The notes under the pieces: model-generated | Databases searched by the model: none | What the model was told of the DNA's origin: nothing | The model's input: only the letters and a program-made list of their open reading frames with translations | In this document: positions 21,153-32,548 of the stretch, piece after piece | Position numbering within the stretch: position 1 is the first letter of the stretch | How the letters are laid out: the number at the start of each line of letters is the position of its first letter | NCBI GenBank assembly: GCA_017163975.1 | Contig: JAFFSR010000243.1 | Coordinates: 1,798,001 to 1,862,000, forward strand | DNA: 64,000 nt | Reading direction: 5' to 3' | Source: Anastatus disparis | Taxonomy: Eukaryota > Arthropoda > Insecta > Hymenoptera > Eupelmidae | Position numbers and translations under genes: made by a program

Positions 21153-21539
21153 TTAAGAGCAGATCATATGCCTTTGTTCTTTTCTACTCAAAGAATTAAT
21201 TTTTTTGCAAACCTAATAATTGTAGCAAAAAATAAGGAAATAGCCCCATCTTGTATCATAAAAAGCAATGTTTTCTTTGATAAGAAAGAATTATTTTTAT
21301 CGATTCGTTTTGAAGAAAATCTTGAAAAACTTAAAAAATAGAGATTAGGATGGACAGTTTGATTTTTCAAAGTTGACTTAAAAACAAAGTAATAAAAATA
21401 ATTTTTCCTCATAAAAGAAAATATTGCTTTTTACAATACGAAATGGGGCTTTCTTCTTATTTTTTGCTACAATTATTAAGTTTTGCAGAAAAATTAATTT
21501 TTAATTAGAAAAGTACAAAGATATACGACCTGCTCATAA
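21153..21539. mobile_element. Hairpin MITE of the TTAA-target family, copy 2
   Basis: Palindrome with left end TTAAGAGCAG and right end CTGCTCATAA. It shares long internal stretches with the copy at 25881-26269, such as AGCAATGTTTTCTTTGATAA and the central AGGTTAGGGTGGACA-like loop. Inserted in the Copia linker between integrase and reverse transcriptase. Confidence 0.8.
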
Positions 21540-21646
21540 GCTTATACAGTTAGTACCTAATTCTATTATATCTACGTGTCGAGCAACAATTATTTTATTA
21601 TGTGATAAAACTTTGTAGCCGTTTTCTCTATAGCCTAATAACATCC

Positions 21647-21780
21647 CAGAGGGGCTATTCAAGTAGCGATACATATGTATGTATCGCGACGATATGTATG
21701 GGGAAGAGAATAAAAAGTATGCGCGCGCATACATACAGCGTGATACATACATATGTATCACTGCTTGAATAGCCCCTCTG
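21647..21780. mobile_element. Short 134-bp palindromic MITE, CAGAGGGGC termini
   Basis: CAGAGGGGCTATTCAAG at the left is inverted at the right end, with inner GATACATACATATGTATC palindromes. It splits the Copia integrase between the codons for KKAE and GMLLGYREN. CAGAGG-type termini recall hAT elements, but I see no 8-bp duplication. Confidence 0.7.
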
Positions 21781-22195
21781 CTTCGGCCTTTTTATCCCTA
21801 GTAAATTTTTTTTGTTCCGCAGTTCTGACGAAGACCTTGCTAACATACAACTTTAAATTCTTCACTTGCAGTTTTCTACGGAAAAATATCTTGTACGGCG
21901 TTTCATTTTTCACGGTATTGGCTAAGGTACGATTCTTTAAGTACGCCGCTGCACAAACTATTTCCGGATAATATTTTTTGTGTACGTTCGCTTCGCTAAG
22001 TGAATATCTGGCTGTATTCATTATAGATCGGTTGAACCTTTCCGCCATTCCGTTCAATTCGTGTACGTAAGCAGGCCAATTGTTTAGCACGTTACCTTTA
22101 CTTTTCGCGTACTCGTAAATTTGACTATTTAAGAATTTCTTACCGTTATCACAACGCAAGAATTTTACTTTTTTCCGGCTAGGTTTTTATCTTCA

Positions 22196-22581
22196 TTAAG
22201 AGTCGGTAGTATAGCTCTGTCCTCGTCTAATCAAAATTTTCGTTATAATTAATGAATAAGATGTTCTATACAAATGTAGGGCCTAAGCGCTGTAAAGCAA
22301 AAAACGAGCAAAGGATTCTATTCTACGAAAAAATATAAAATTTTTATTATTTTCCGAGTATAGTCTGAAACGGAAATAATGAAGTCAAGTTTAACTGTTT
22401 TTTCGTTTCGGACTATACTCGGAAAATAATGAAAATTTTATATTTTTTCATAGAATAGAATCCCTTGCTCGTTTTTTGCTTTACAGCGCTCAGCCCCTAC
22501 ATTTGTATAAAAATATTTAATTCATTAATTATAACGAAAATTTAGATTAGACGAGAACAGAGCTATTTGTCCGACTCTTAA
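22196..22581. mobile_element. Hairpin MITE of the TTAA-target family, copy 3
   Basis: Near-perfect palindrome with TTAA at both ends (22196-22199 and 22578-22581) and termini GAGTCGG / CCGACTC. Removing it with one TTAA gives an uninterrupted Copia frame across the joint (FVNEDKN). It shares the CTCTGTCCTCGTCTAATC word with copy 1. Confidence 0.88.
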
Positions 22582-23026
22582 CGAACTATACTAGGCAATC
22601 GAATACGTCTGATTTGATTTTAATTGGGTACACCTTCGCAATGTTACTATAGTTGTCGATAAAAGAAACAAAATATCTCTTTTTGTTTAAGCCTTCGGTC
22701 TTAAAGCTACCACATATGTCTATATGTACTACCAGAATTTCTTTGACTTTGTATCTTTCATTTTTAAAAGGTACATTACTCATTTTGTTTCCTATACATA
22801 TTTTGCATTTCATAAATCCAGACTCTAAATTATTAGGGGTTCCGTCAATTAATTTATTTTTACCTAATTTTTGTGAATAATTAAAATTTACATGGCCCAA
22901 AACGCGATGCCACTTTTCTTTCTTAGTTATATTTTCATCGTTATTACTGACTAACATAAATGATTTGTTAACCTTTCGAGTGCTTTTCATTTTTAACAAA
23001 TTTTCGTCAAATATTGCAATTGCCAT

Positions 23027-23629
23027 TATACTACCATCAGTATTGTTTATTTTGACTAATTTTCCTCGTAAATAAATATTATACTTGATTATATTTATTA
23101 TTTATTTATTATATTTATATTATTTTACCGAAACTAAGTAAGTTTGGCATTTCTTTAACATAAAAAACATTTTCAATACTTACCTCTTTATTTATACTAT
23201 AAACATCAAAATAAGTAATCACGGTTCCTACTTTAGTTGCCACTTCGACCACGGTTCCTACTTTTATTTGCTAAGTATACTATTATCGGTTTATTTAATT
23301 TAACACAATCGTGAAAAAGACTATCGTCATTTATTATGTGGTCCGTACAACCGCTATCAAGGGCCCAATTTATTTCGGTTTCTTTATCATTTTTGTCGGT
23401 ACCTGTAAACGTCGCATTACAATCAACAACTGTTACCCGTGCGCTCGCTCCTTCGTTGGATTCTTGAACCGTTGTTTGAGAGGAAGAAAGTTGCTTATTT
23501 CCGCTTGGTCTGTTACGCCCTCTGTGATTGAGTGAGTTGTAGCCTCATTTCTGGAAATTTCCGCCTCCTCGACTACGTGTCCATTGTTTCCTCTGACCAC
23601 TTCTCCAATACCTGTATGGCTGCTATTTT
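23027..23629 (-). pseudogene. Copia aspartic protease and Gag tail
   Basis: Minus strand: an Arg/Gly-rich Gag tail (RSRGGGNF, RGRNRPSGNKQLSSS), then INWALDSGCTDHIINDDSLF. DSG is the protease catalytic triad, near 23350-23358, within the Copia-type DSGCT(D)H motif. It then carries on towards the GAG-pre-integrase with a small tandem duplication (GTAGGAACCGTG repeated at 23224-23268) and frameshifts. Confidence 0.85.
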
Positions 23630-24389
23630 CCCTATTGAAAATAATGACATCTTTGGACGTGTCTGGATTTGGAACAAAAAAAGACGTCTTTTAAAGACAT
23701 CTTTTTTATCAAGATTTTAAAATTAATACCTACTAAAATGTTTAAAAAAAGAACGTACTTAAGCTAAAGTGTATATACTTGAAGTACGTAATTGAAGTAT
23801 GCATACTGATTTTCAACTGTGAATAAATCCGCAAAATTATAACCTCATATACCTGCATTTCTGAAATTTGGATAAGGGATTGCAAAGTTAAAAAAAAACG
23901 GCACCTCACAGTTACAAATGTAACTACTGAAAAAATTATTCAAATCGACTGTTAATTTTGTCTTTGACTGTTAGGTGGCGTTTTTCTTAATACGCGAACC
24001 CTTACGAAAATTTTAGTGATGCGGGTATATAAGGTTATAACATTTCCAGTTTGTTCGCTCAAGCTTTTCGGTCTGCAGAGAGCTGATGCTTATTTTGTTT
24101 CTATATCTTTCTTTAGGAAGATACCCTATTAAAAATAATAACGGCTTTTCAAGATGTCTTTTGTTGTACTGGGATTTGTAAATATACATCCAATGACATC
24201 TTTCAAAGACGTCTTTATATACACTTTAGCATAAGTACGTTCTTTTTTAAAACATTTTAGTAGGTATTATTTTTAAAATCTTAATGAAAAAGACGTCTTT
24301 AAAAGACGTCTTTTTTTGTTCCAAATCCAGACACGTCCAAAGACGTCTTCTAAAGACGTCTTTAAAAGACGTCATTATTTTCAATAGGG
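23630..24389. mobile_element. CCCTATTG-ended GACGTC-rich MITE (composite)
   Basis: Arms at 23630-23780 and 24212-24389 are inverted copies with GACGTC words and CCCTATTGAAAATAA termini. Inside, 23850-24050 contains an AGGTGGCGTTTTTCT core also found in the element 28772-29194. A third CCCTATTAAAAATAA end sits at 24122, so this may be two elements, one inside the other. It lies just after the Copia Gag zinc knuckle. Confidence 0.75.
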
Positions 24390-24390
24390 T

Positions 24391-24924
24391 TGACAGTCCC
24401 TTTTAAAATGTTTAGATTGTCTACAATCATGACATACTATATTTAGTTTAGTTTTTCCTGTTGATGATGCAGCAAATGCATTTGATTTTTTTTAACAAAC
24501 TTTCGTTTTTATTTACTTCAATTTCAGCCATTAAGATTTTAATTTTAACGTATTTGACCGCCTTATCTTCTTCTTTCACTGCGTCTATCAAGTCCCCAAT
24601 GTAACTATTACTTTTAGGCAACGTGTTAAACATGTAGTTCAACTTCTCTTCTTCCGAGACTTTTGCACCGGCATTTTTCAAGTCATTCACGGCTCTTTCG
24701 AAATTACCAAAGAATGTTGTAAGGTCTTGATAATCTTTCAACTATGAACTTTTTAGTCTATTCCTATGTACGATCAGCAATGCTGTGGACTCTTGCAGAT
24801 GTAGTTCATCAAATTTTTTTATAATTTCGTACGCTGTTTCCTTCTCGTGTACAAATTCTAATTGTTTGTTTGAAACCGCACTATATATATATAGTTCATT
24901 GCTTTGAGATCGTTTCCTGCCCAA
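24391..24924 (-). pseudogene. Copia Gag with zinc knuckle
   Basis: Minus strand: KQLEFVHEKETAYEIIKKFDE, less its final residue, leads to an in-frame stop at 24742-24744. The frame continues as MKDYQDLTTFFGNFERAVNDL, less its last residue, then EEEKLNYMFNTLP. This is the UBN2-type capsid of Copia Gag. A CX2CX4HX4C zinc knuckle (Cys-His-Asp-Cys ... His ... Cys) is encoded at 24393-24434. Packages the element RNA in live copies. The stop and the downstream MITE disable it. Confidence 0.82.
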
Positions 24925-25179
24925 TCCTCTTTATCCGCAGTAGTCCTTGCTCTTGTAATTATTACATCACATTTTTTCCATTTTTAGGTATAACGTAATA
25001 CGCTTTTTCCACATTGCATGTTCCTTCCCGTCAAATACCGGAATTAATTTCTTCATTTGACTCCATCTTGTGCACTTGTACTAAAACATTTCCTTCGTGA
25101 TTTTTTGCACTGAAACTTACTTTTCCATTTTTTTACTTAAACAAATCCTACATATCTTCGCAACAACGATCCGCTACCA
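24925..25179 (-). other. Copia 5' leader and N-terminal Gag remnant with primer-binding site
   Basis: The minus strand from 25179 begins TGGTAGCGGATCG, complementary to a tRNA 3' end and directly abutting the 5' LTR. The rest is decayed Gag N-terminus with stops. Confidence 0.6.
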
Positions 25180-25407
25180 TGTTGGAATAAAAAAAGGAAT
25201 ATTGGTAATTGAGTGAGAGTTTTATAATACTAAAGACATTTATTGATATAAGTTTATAAAAGAATGTCTACATGACATGTTGCCTTGACAAGAACCGGAC
25301 TCTATCTGAATATCACCTCTATGAGGGAGCACAATATTTCCTTACATAAATATATCGCTACTGAGCCAATACATAAATTATATTATGAATATACCTACAT
25401 TCAAATA
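25180..25407 (-). repeat. Copia 5' LTR
   Basis: 228 bp, partner of 18359-18586; begins TG at 25180 (plus-strand view) and ends in a mutated CA (TA) at 25407. Confidence 0.9.
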
Positions 25408-25412
25408 ATTAT

Positions 25413-25880
25413 AAATCTTTAAATAAAAAAAAGTAAATAAATTTAAGCTTTTTGTAGAAAAATACAACACGTTTTTGGGATCATTCACAAATAACGTTAC
25501 AATGAAGAGAGGGAGGAGATATATTTAAATATCATTTTGGATGGCACGAGGGGCTGTAAATGCGTGTTACACAGCAACAAAAACATTTTTTTTATTATAG
25601 ATTTAATCACTGTTAAAAAAAACACGCCAACATCGCACTACTATCTATGTTTATTTTTTATATTAGTAATATCAACTTTTTTTGGTATATGTACACCTTA
25701 TCGATATAACTAAAACGTGTTTCTTCAAAAACTTTTTTATTCTATAGTATTTATGATATTTACAATAGTTTTAACTTTTGTATATTCATTTTCGTGGGAA
25801 AAATAACTTGAGAATTATATAAAACTAAGAGTTTAAATTGTCTAGAAATAAAATGTTTTTATTGCTTAGGAATAAATGGA
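25413..25880. other. AT-rich spacer
   Basis: Nothing supported between the Copia target duplication and the next MITE. Confidence 0.4.
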
Positions 25881-26269
25881 TTAAGAGGAGGTCACGTATC
25901 TCTGTCCTTTTCTAATCAAAAAAATGATTTTTTTACAAAAACTAATAACTTTAGCAAAAAATGAAGAGAAAGCCGCATCTCGTATCAAAAAAAGCAATGT
26001 TTTTTTTGATAAGAAAGAATTAATTTTATTGCTTCGTTTTCAAGAAAACCTTGAAAAACTTAAATCATAGAGGTTAGGGTGGACAATTTGGTTTTTCAAG
26101 GTTTTCTTGAGAACGAAGCAATAAAATTAATTTTTTCTTATCAAAGAAAATAATGCTTTTTTTGATATAAGAAGCGGCTTTCTCTTTATTTTTTGCTAAA
26201 GTTATTAGTTTTTGTAAAAAAATCATTTCTTTGATTAGAAAAGGATAGAGATACGTGACCTCCTCTTAA
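25881..26269. mobile_element. Hairpin MITE of the TTAA-target family, copy 4
   Basis: Near-perfect palindrome with TTAA at 25881-25884 and 26266-26269 and termini GAGGAGGTCACGTATCTCTG and its inverse. Closely similar to copy 2 at 21153-21539. Confidence 0.88.
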
Positions 26270-26324
26270 TGCAGATATATTCAAGGTATTGAATAGAATA
26301 GTATTCTTTAGAACATTTTTTCTA

Positions 26325-26495
26325 AATATTTTATTTTATTATTATTTTATTATAATATTTTTTTATTTTATTTTATTATTGTTTTATTTTATTTTATTTT
26401 ATTTTATTTTATTATTATTTTATTTTATTATTATTTTATTTTGTTTTATTATTATTTTATTTTATTATTATTTTATTTTATTATTATTACTTACT
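26325..26495. repeat. TTTTA/TTATTT simple repeat
   Basis: Runs of TTTTA and TTATTATTTTA. The apparent 88-codon frame here is purely this low-complexity sequence. Confidence 0.9.
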
Positions 26496-28002
26496 ATATA
26501 CATCATGTTTTCATATTTTTATTCAGCTCTTGAAAGTAAATGGATTATTGAGTAATTATCATCATCATCAAATTTATACTTTTTATTTGATTTATCTATG
26601 ATTTTTTTATTAAGAAAGTTTTGCAATCAATCAAACCATCGTCGAATACTTTTGTATTCAATTCATTCTTTTTAATATAATATTAAATTCATAAAAATAT
26701 CATTACACTATTTTTTTATTTTTGAATATAATAAAATTTCTTCAAAGCTTTTGAATATTATGTCTGTTATTTTTTGTTTCATGTCATTATTCAAACTGAT
26801 GAATACTATTTTATTATTTTCAGAGTACTGAAATGAATTGAGTAATTATTATCAAGTTTATACCTTTTACTAAATTTATCTATAATTTTTGCTTAAGAAA
26901 GTTTTGAAATCAATCAAGCAATCGTCGAGTACTTCTGTATTCAATTCATTCTTTTTAATAATATCAAATTCATGAAATATTTACAGTTTTGGCTAAAGAA
27001 AGTTTTGAAATCCATGAAGCAATCGTCGAGTACTTCTGTATTCGATTCTTTCTTTCTAGTAATATAAAATTCATAAAATGTTTAATTTATATTCTCTTTG
27101 ATAGACGAATGTTTGAAAAAACTTTGCCAAATAATTTATGAAAAAAAGTGATTATTGAGATGAAGATAGCGATGATAGTACACATAAAAATTGAAAAAAT
27201 AAAATGATGTACGAGATCAACTTATTATTTCATTTATGAGTAAATATTACTACTTAAACATTGATGATCTATACTTGATCTTAGTGATATATGTTTTATT
27301 TTATATCTGATGAAAGACATATTTAATAAAAAATTTTTTAAACGTTCAACTTCAACGTTTCGGAATAATTTTTTTTTCAATATGCTACGGTTGAAGATCA
27401 AAATTGTGCAATTTTATTTCTAAAAACTTGTCAGAAGAGCCATTAGCTTCTAACAACTTATATTTGAGAATTTGCTGCCATCAACTTCAAAATTATTTAT
27501 GTCTTTTTAAAACTTTCAGGAAAGAAATATACCCATTTTAATCGTAATACTTTTAATAAAATAAAATTACGCATTCTCTATCTCATTACACTATCTTTTT
27601 ATTTTGAAGTGCTGTAAAATATATTAAATTTTACTAAATATCTGCAAAATAACTTGCCAGGCCCGTGGTTTAATATTTTATTGGTGAAATGCTCAATGTA
27701 TGTGAGTACTGCTTTATAATTGAATTGTTAGCTTATTCAAGTGTGTTGAATAATAAGTAAAAATATGAATCTATAAACCAATTGTGTACAATTTTTATCT
27801 GTCACAACATATTGTCAATCAATGTAAAGGAGTAAAAAAATTCATTCTATTAGAATATGCTTTTTCAATTTTCTATGTTGTAACTTTTTTAAATAAAAGA
27901 GGATAACTACTAAGTTGTATATAGTAAATCTCAAATGTTAAGAATCAATCCTCATTTATTATTATGTAATGGTTAACATGATCTACTAATTTTTGTATCC
28001 TC

Positions 28003-28029
<27 letters not shown>
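28003..28029. repeat. AT dinucleotide microsatellite
   Basis: An uninterrupted run of about 13 AT units in the loop of the palindrome. Confidence 0.9.
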
Positions 28030-28033
<4 letters not shown>

Positions 28034-28771
28034 CTATCTTTCAATGATTTTTTACATCCGGTGGATAATAGTTTTCTATATTCTAAGAGTATTATTAAGA
28101 ACATTAACATCTTGCTCAAAATATTATACAATATATTTTTATTACATCACGGTGCGTTTGATTTTTTCTGTGTTATATTGATCGAAAATGTTTTATTTAA
28201 TATTCAAAGATAAAGAACAAAGATACATACCTAATACAATAAACAAAATTCTATTTTGAGCTCGAAATATATTTTTTGTAATGCATGCGATGTAATACGA
28301 AAAAAAATTCTTAGTTTCCTCTCACTTATCTTTACTATATAAACCTTACGATTTTTAACTACACCATAAAATATTAAACCACGGGCCTGGCAAGTTATTT
28401 TGTAGATATTTAGTAGAATTTAATATATTTTACAGCACTTCAAAATAAAAAGATAGTGTAATGAGATAGATAATGCATAATTTTATTTTATTAAAAGTAT
28501 TAAAACGAGTATATTTCTTTCCTGAAAGTTTTAAAAAGGCATAAATAATTTCGAAGTTGATGGCAGCAAATTCCCAAATATAAGTTATAAGTAGCTAATG
28601 GCTCTTCTACCAAGTTTTTAGAAATAAAATTGCACAATTTTGATCTTCAACCGTAGCATATTGAATAAAAAATTATTCTAAAACGTTGAAGTTAAACGTT
28701 TCGAAAATTTTTTATTAAATATGTCTTTCATCAGAAATAAAATAAAATATATATCACTAAGATCAAGTATA

Positions 28772-29194
28772 CCCTATTAAAAAAAACACGTGTTTTTTTA
28801 CGTGTATTTTTCAGGTGTATTTTTCACATATTTTTTTATAGCTTTTCGAAGAGATTCTACTGTCCGGCCTCTCATATCTGCGTCTTCCAAATTTGTGTAA
28901 GGGATGTCAAAACTTAGAAAAACGCCACCTAGTGACTTAAAGTCAAATTGACGTAATCGATCATTAATAGCGATTTTAATTCACTAGGTGGCGTTTTTCT
29001 AAGTTTTGTCATCCCTTACACAAATTTGGAAGACGCAGATATAAGAGACCAAATAGTAGAAAATCATCGAAAAGCTATGAAAAAATATGTGAAAAATATA
29101 CCTCAAAAATACACGTGAAAAAAACACGTGAAAAATATGCGTGAAAAAACACGCAAATTTTACATGTAAAAAACACGTGTTTTTTTTAATTGGG
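28772..29194. mobile_element. CCCTATT-ended MITE, TA target
   Basis: Palindrome with termini CCCTATTAAAAAAAACACGTG (last base excluded) and its inverse, rich in CACGTG. TA flanks both ends (28770-28771 and 29195-29196). The other arm of the host palindrome, near 27280, carries the empty site GATCAAGTATAGATCATC read on the opposite strand. Core AGGTGGCGTTTTTCTAAG is shared with 23630-24389. Confidence 0.88.
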
Positions 29195-30244
29195 TAGTTC
29201 ATCAATGTTTAAGTAGTAATATTCACTCATAAATGAAATAATAAGTTGATCTGGTACATCATTTTATTTTTTCAATTTTTATGTGTACTATCATCGCTAT
29301 CTTTATCTAAATAATCACATTTTTCATAAATTATTTGGCAAAGTTTTTCCAAACATTCGTCTATCAAAGAGAATATAAATTGAACATTTTATGAATTTGA
29401 TATTATTAAAAAGAAAGAATCGAATACAGAAGTACTCGACGATTGCTTCATTGATTCCAAAACTTTCTTTAGCCAAAACTGTAAATATTTCATGAATTTG
29501 ATATTATTAAAAAGAATGAATTGAATACAGAAGTACTCGACGATTGCTTGATTGATTTCAAAACTTTCTTGAGCGAAAACTATAGATAAATCTAGTAAAA
29601 GGTATAAACTTGATAATAATTACTCAATTCATTTCAGTACTCTCAAGAGCTGAAATTAAAAAAAGAATATGATGTATGTAGTAAAAAAAAAGAACTATTT
29701 AGAAAAAATGTTCTAAAGAATACTACACTATTTAATACCTAAACTCACCGAAAATATACTTTTTTAAAAGTAATAATAAAATAATAAAATAGTATTCATC
29801 AGTTTGAATAATGACATAAAACAAAAAATAACAGACATAATATTCAAAAGCTTTGAAGAAATTTTATTATATTCGAAAATAAAAAGATAGTGTAATCATA
29901 TTTTTATGAATTTAATATTATATTAAAAAGAATGAATTGAATACAGGAGTATTCGACGATGGTTTGATTGATTTCAAAACTTTCTTAATAAAAAAATTAT
30001 AGATAAATCAAATAGAAAGTATAAATTTGATGATGATGATAATTACTCAAAAATTCATTTACTTTCAAGACCTGAATAAATATATCAAAATATGATGTAT
30101 ATAGTAAGTAATAATAATAAAATAAAATAATAATAAAATAAAAAATGAAAAAATTTATTTAGGAAAAATGTTCTAAAGAATATTATACTATTCAATACCT
30201 AGACTCGCCTAAATTATACTTTTTTTAAATGTAATAATAGCGAT

Positions 30245-31582
30245 TGTAACGGTAATTTACTACACGTTGCAAAAAAGAATTAGCTTTTAATTTAATGTAA
30301 ACTTTAGCTAAGTCCTTAAATTTTACTATATGCAGAGTTGCTGAAATTTGTAAGAATTTCACTAAATATTATACAGCGAACTCCGATTGTGCTAGCTAAT
30401 CAATCCTATTGATAAACGACAAAATCATATCTGATATACTCGTCGCTTGCTGCACGCACTGCGTCTCTCTCTCTCTCTCTCTTACCTGATCGAGAGACGC
30501 GTGGCCGGTAGCGCAGTTTTCCTTCGTGAGGCAGGTTCCAAAATACGTTATATTAAAATATATGATATTACGTTATTAAATAATTTATAACTGCTCACAA
30601 GGACCGCGGAGGCGTCGGAGTAAGCAACGGAAATATATATTTTATGTTAAATATAATCAGGCAATATAAATTAATTGAAAGCACGATTTAATAGAAAAGA
30701 ATTAATTTATTACAAAAAAAATATAAATATAATCAAGATAAAATGTGAACTAAATGAGAATGAAATTGAATAATATATAAAAAGTAATGTACGCGTCTAT
30801 TGAGAGAGTGAGCAAAGGGAGGGCGCGTCGCGAACTAAATGATCCTCGCTTATGACGCTGATCGGTTATATAATCGATGATACAATATACCTGAACAAGT
30901 ATCTCTCGAGGAAGAGATACTTGGATATCGCACAGTATAATTATACTTACAATAACGCACTGGCCAGCTTACACTAATTACCTACGTGCACGTAGACGCC
31001 GCTCGCCCGTTATCGAAGCTTCTCCCCTGTACGTAACCAATACGTAAATGCTCTGGAGTAGATCGGTGGAACACGTCTCTTCCCGATCCTTGAATTCCGC
31101 TGAGCTCTGCCAACGTGGTTGCCTGGACGTAGATCGGTGGAATCCTATGCACGTCGATCAACGTATTTGTTGGCACTTAATGGCTGACCGCTAAGACGCG
31201 CGAAAAGCGGTTAAGCAAAACTCTACAGAAAGAATTTCTGAGAGTTGCAACTAGCCAATCTGATATAATACGCTAGTCGATATAAATTAACGACTTTTAT
31301 TTAAGACAACGTTCCGCGCTATCAGTTGCGATCTTAGTCTTACGTATTATACGACCACGTGGCGAAATTCTCTAATGAGCACAGCGCGGCTTAGGTTTCG
31401 TGCTAACGCAACGGTAGCCGGAAACTCTCTCAAGCGCCTCGCGGCCGGCTCGCTTCTCGCTCGCGTGCCGGTCGTCAAGATACGCACTTCTTTACTCGTC
31501 TTAGACGAGATATATGACCGAGCGTTTATTCTATTTTAATACCTAAGCGCGCAAGATTCAAACACGGTAGAATACCGTTACA
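30245..31582 (-). repeat. Solo LTR of the Gypsy element
   Basis: 1338 bp, TGTAACGGTAAT at the start and ATACCGTTACA at the end, with the 4-bp target duplication CGAT at 30241-30244 and 31583-31586. It aligns with the LTRs at 47358-53847 and 58551-60262. The internal region is lost, the usual result of LTR-LTR recombination. It contains a CT run at 30463-30482. Orientation follows the full-length copy. Inserted exactly at the end of the 4-kb palindrome. Confidence 0.9.
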
Positions 31583-31586
31583 CGAT

Positions 31587-32545
31587 GTAAAATACACATC
31601 TAATTAAAAAAACAAGTCTTCATGATTTTTTTATGCCAAACAGAGAAGTTAATTTTCTTATTTTAAAATATAATTTTATGAAAACAAAAAAATTCATTTA
31701 TTAATTTTTTTTATCTGCAAGGCAATATCTCCTAGAAATAATACATAAACATCTTTAGCGCATTTATTATATATATTATAAAGCATCTATCTATATTCGT
31801 TAGTACTGCGCATTTCCGGTTGCGCAGTTTATACTGGCTGGAAACGATGAAGAAGAAAAAAAAGTAACGAAAATACGACATTTCGAAATTTCAAACTGCA
31901 TTTTCTCTTGATTGAGTGAACCGATTTTAATCAATTTTTTTCAAATTGAAGATAATAAATATCTTTAAATATTATTAATTGTATTTATGTGTATATATCA
32001 ATGCATTTTGATAGGATTCGATTTTAAAATTTTTTAAATTCTATTTTAAAGTATAAGAGGAGCACCTCGACGTTTTCATATTCGTACCTTAACTCGCCGT
32101 CGAGGCGCGACCGCGCCTCTTGATATTGTTAATAATGGCACCGCAATTTTCAATCATTATAATTTTGAATTGTATGTGTTACGTAAACTTGCATTGAATC
32201 ATATTTTATTATAAGTTATATAATTCTTAACTATATTTTAAATATTTAATAACGTAATGATTATATAAGGAAGGGAGATAAAGTAGTTATGTTACATAGG
32301 AGGAAAGGGAGTCTATTTTTGTAAAAAAGTATGTGACGTAAATTGTGTACAGTCTCTTTGATTCGTAATATAAGTTTTGTATTTTTTACAATAATTAATA
32401 CATTGAAATAAACATAAATATTGAATATATAATAAAATGAATTTTATTATATTAATTAAAATAATTGATTTTAAAAATACATACTACATACACAACCGTA
32501 CAAATAGCACTACATATATTTGACGAGTTCTATTCCATTTGTGAT
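31587..32545. other. AT-rich spacer with a GC-rich hairpin
   Basis: No gene. A short GAGGCGCGACCGCGCCTC stem-loop lies at about 32101-32118. Confidence 0.4.
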
Positions 32546-32548
32546 AGA

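Larger units (their letters stand above)
21540..23026 (-). pseudogene. Copia GAG-pre-integrase and integrase
   Basis: Minus strand, in order: WHRVLGHVN and MKCKICIGNKM (the His-His-Cys-Cys zinc-binding head, near 22790-22910); VVHIDICGSF and YFVSFIDNYS (first catalytic Asp region); then, after the MITE 22196-22581, RCDNGKKFLNSQIYEYA (second Asp) and NGMAERFNRSIMNTAR (catalytic Glu); and, after the MITE 21647-21780, LLGYRENGYKVLSHNKIIVARHVD without its last residue, the conserved integrase tail. Frame breaks occur at the insertions and near 22170. In its live form the enzyme joins cDNA to host DNA. Confidence 0.88.
18359..25407 (-). mobile_element. Copia-superfamily LTR retrotransposon with five nested inserts
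   Basis: Two 228-bp LTRs (18359-18586 and 25180-25407) flank a minus-strand gag-pol. A perfect 5-bp target duplication ATTAT lies at 18354-18358 and 25408-25412. The primer-binding site TGGTAGCGG abuts the 5' LTR on the minus strand, and a polypurine tract AAGGAGG precedes the 3' LTR. Domain order is Gag, zinc knuckle, protease, GAG-pre-integrase, integrase, reverse transcriptase, RNase H, the Copia order. Inserts at 19391-20730, 21153-21539, 21647-21780, 22196-22581 and 23630-24389 leave about 4 kb of Copia. An internal deletion near 21050-21100 removes the first half of the reverse transcriptase. Confidence 0.92.
26284..30226. mobile_element. 4-kb palindromic foldback element
   Basis: The left arm (26284-27675) and right arm (28371-30226) are inverted copies, recognisable over their whole length. 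Examples are the ATTCTTTAGAACATTTTT / AAAAATGTTCTAAAGAAT ends and the CCAGGCCCGTGGTTTAAT inner ends. Each arm contains about three tandem units with CAATCGTCGAGTACTTCTGT. The right arm has gained a MITE (28772-29194) and holds about 150 bp near 29640-29800 missing on the left. The unpaired centre is about 700 bp. No coding region; frames on both strands are low-complexity. Confidence 0.8.

Noticed and set aside
24393..26260. CRISPR-like array from the repeated palindromes
   Set aside because: Repeats are long inverted hairpins without regular spacers, in a eukaryotic TE context.
26289..26555. 88-codon Phe/Leu/Tyr-rich membrane protein
   Set aside because: It is a simple TTTTA/TTATT repeat in a palindrome arm.
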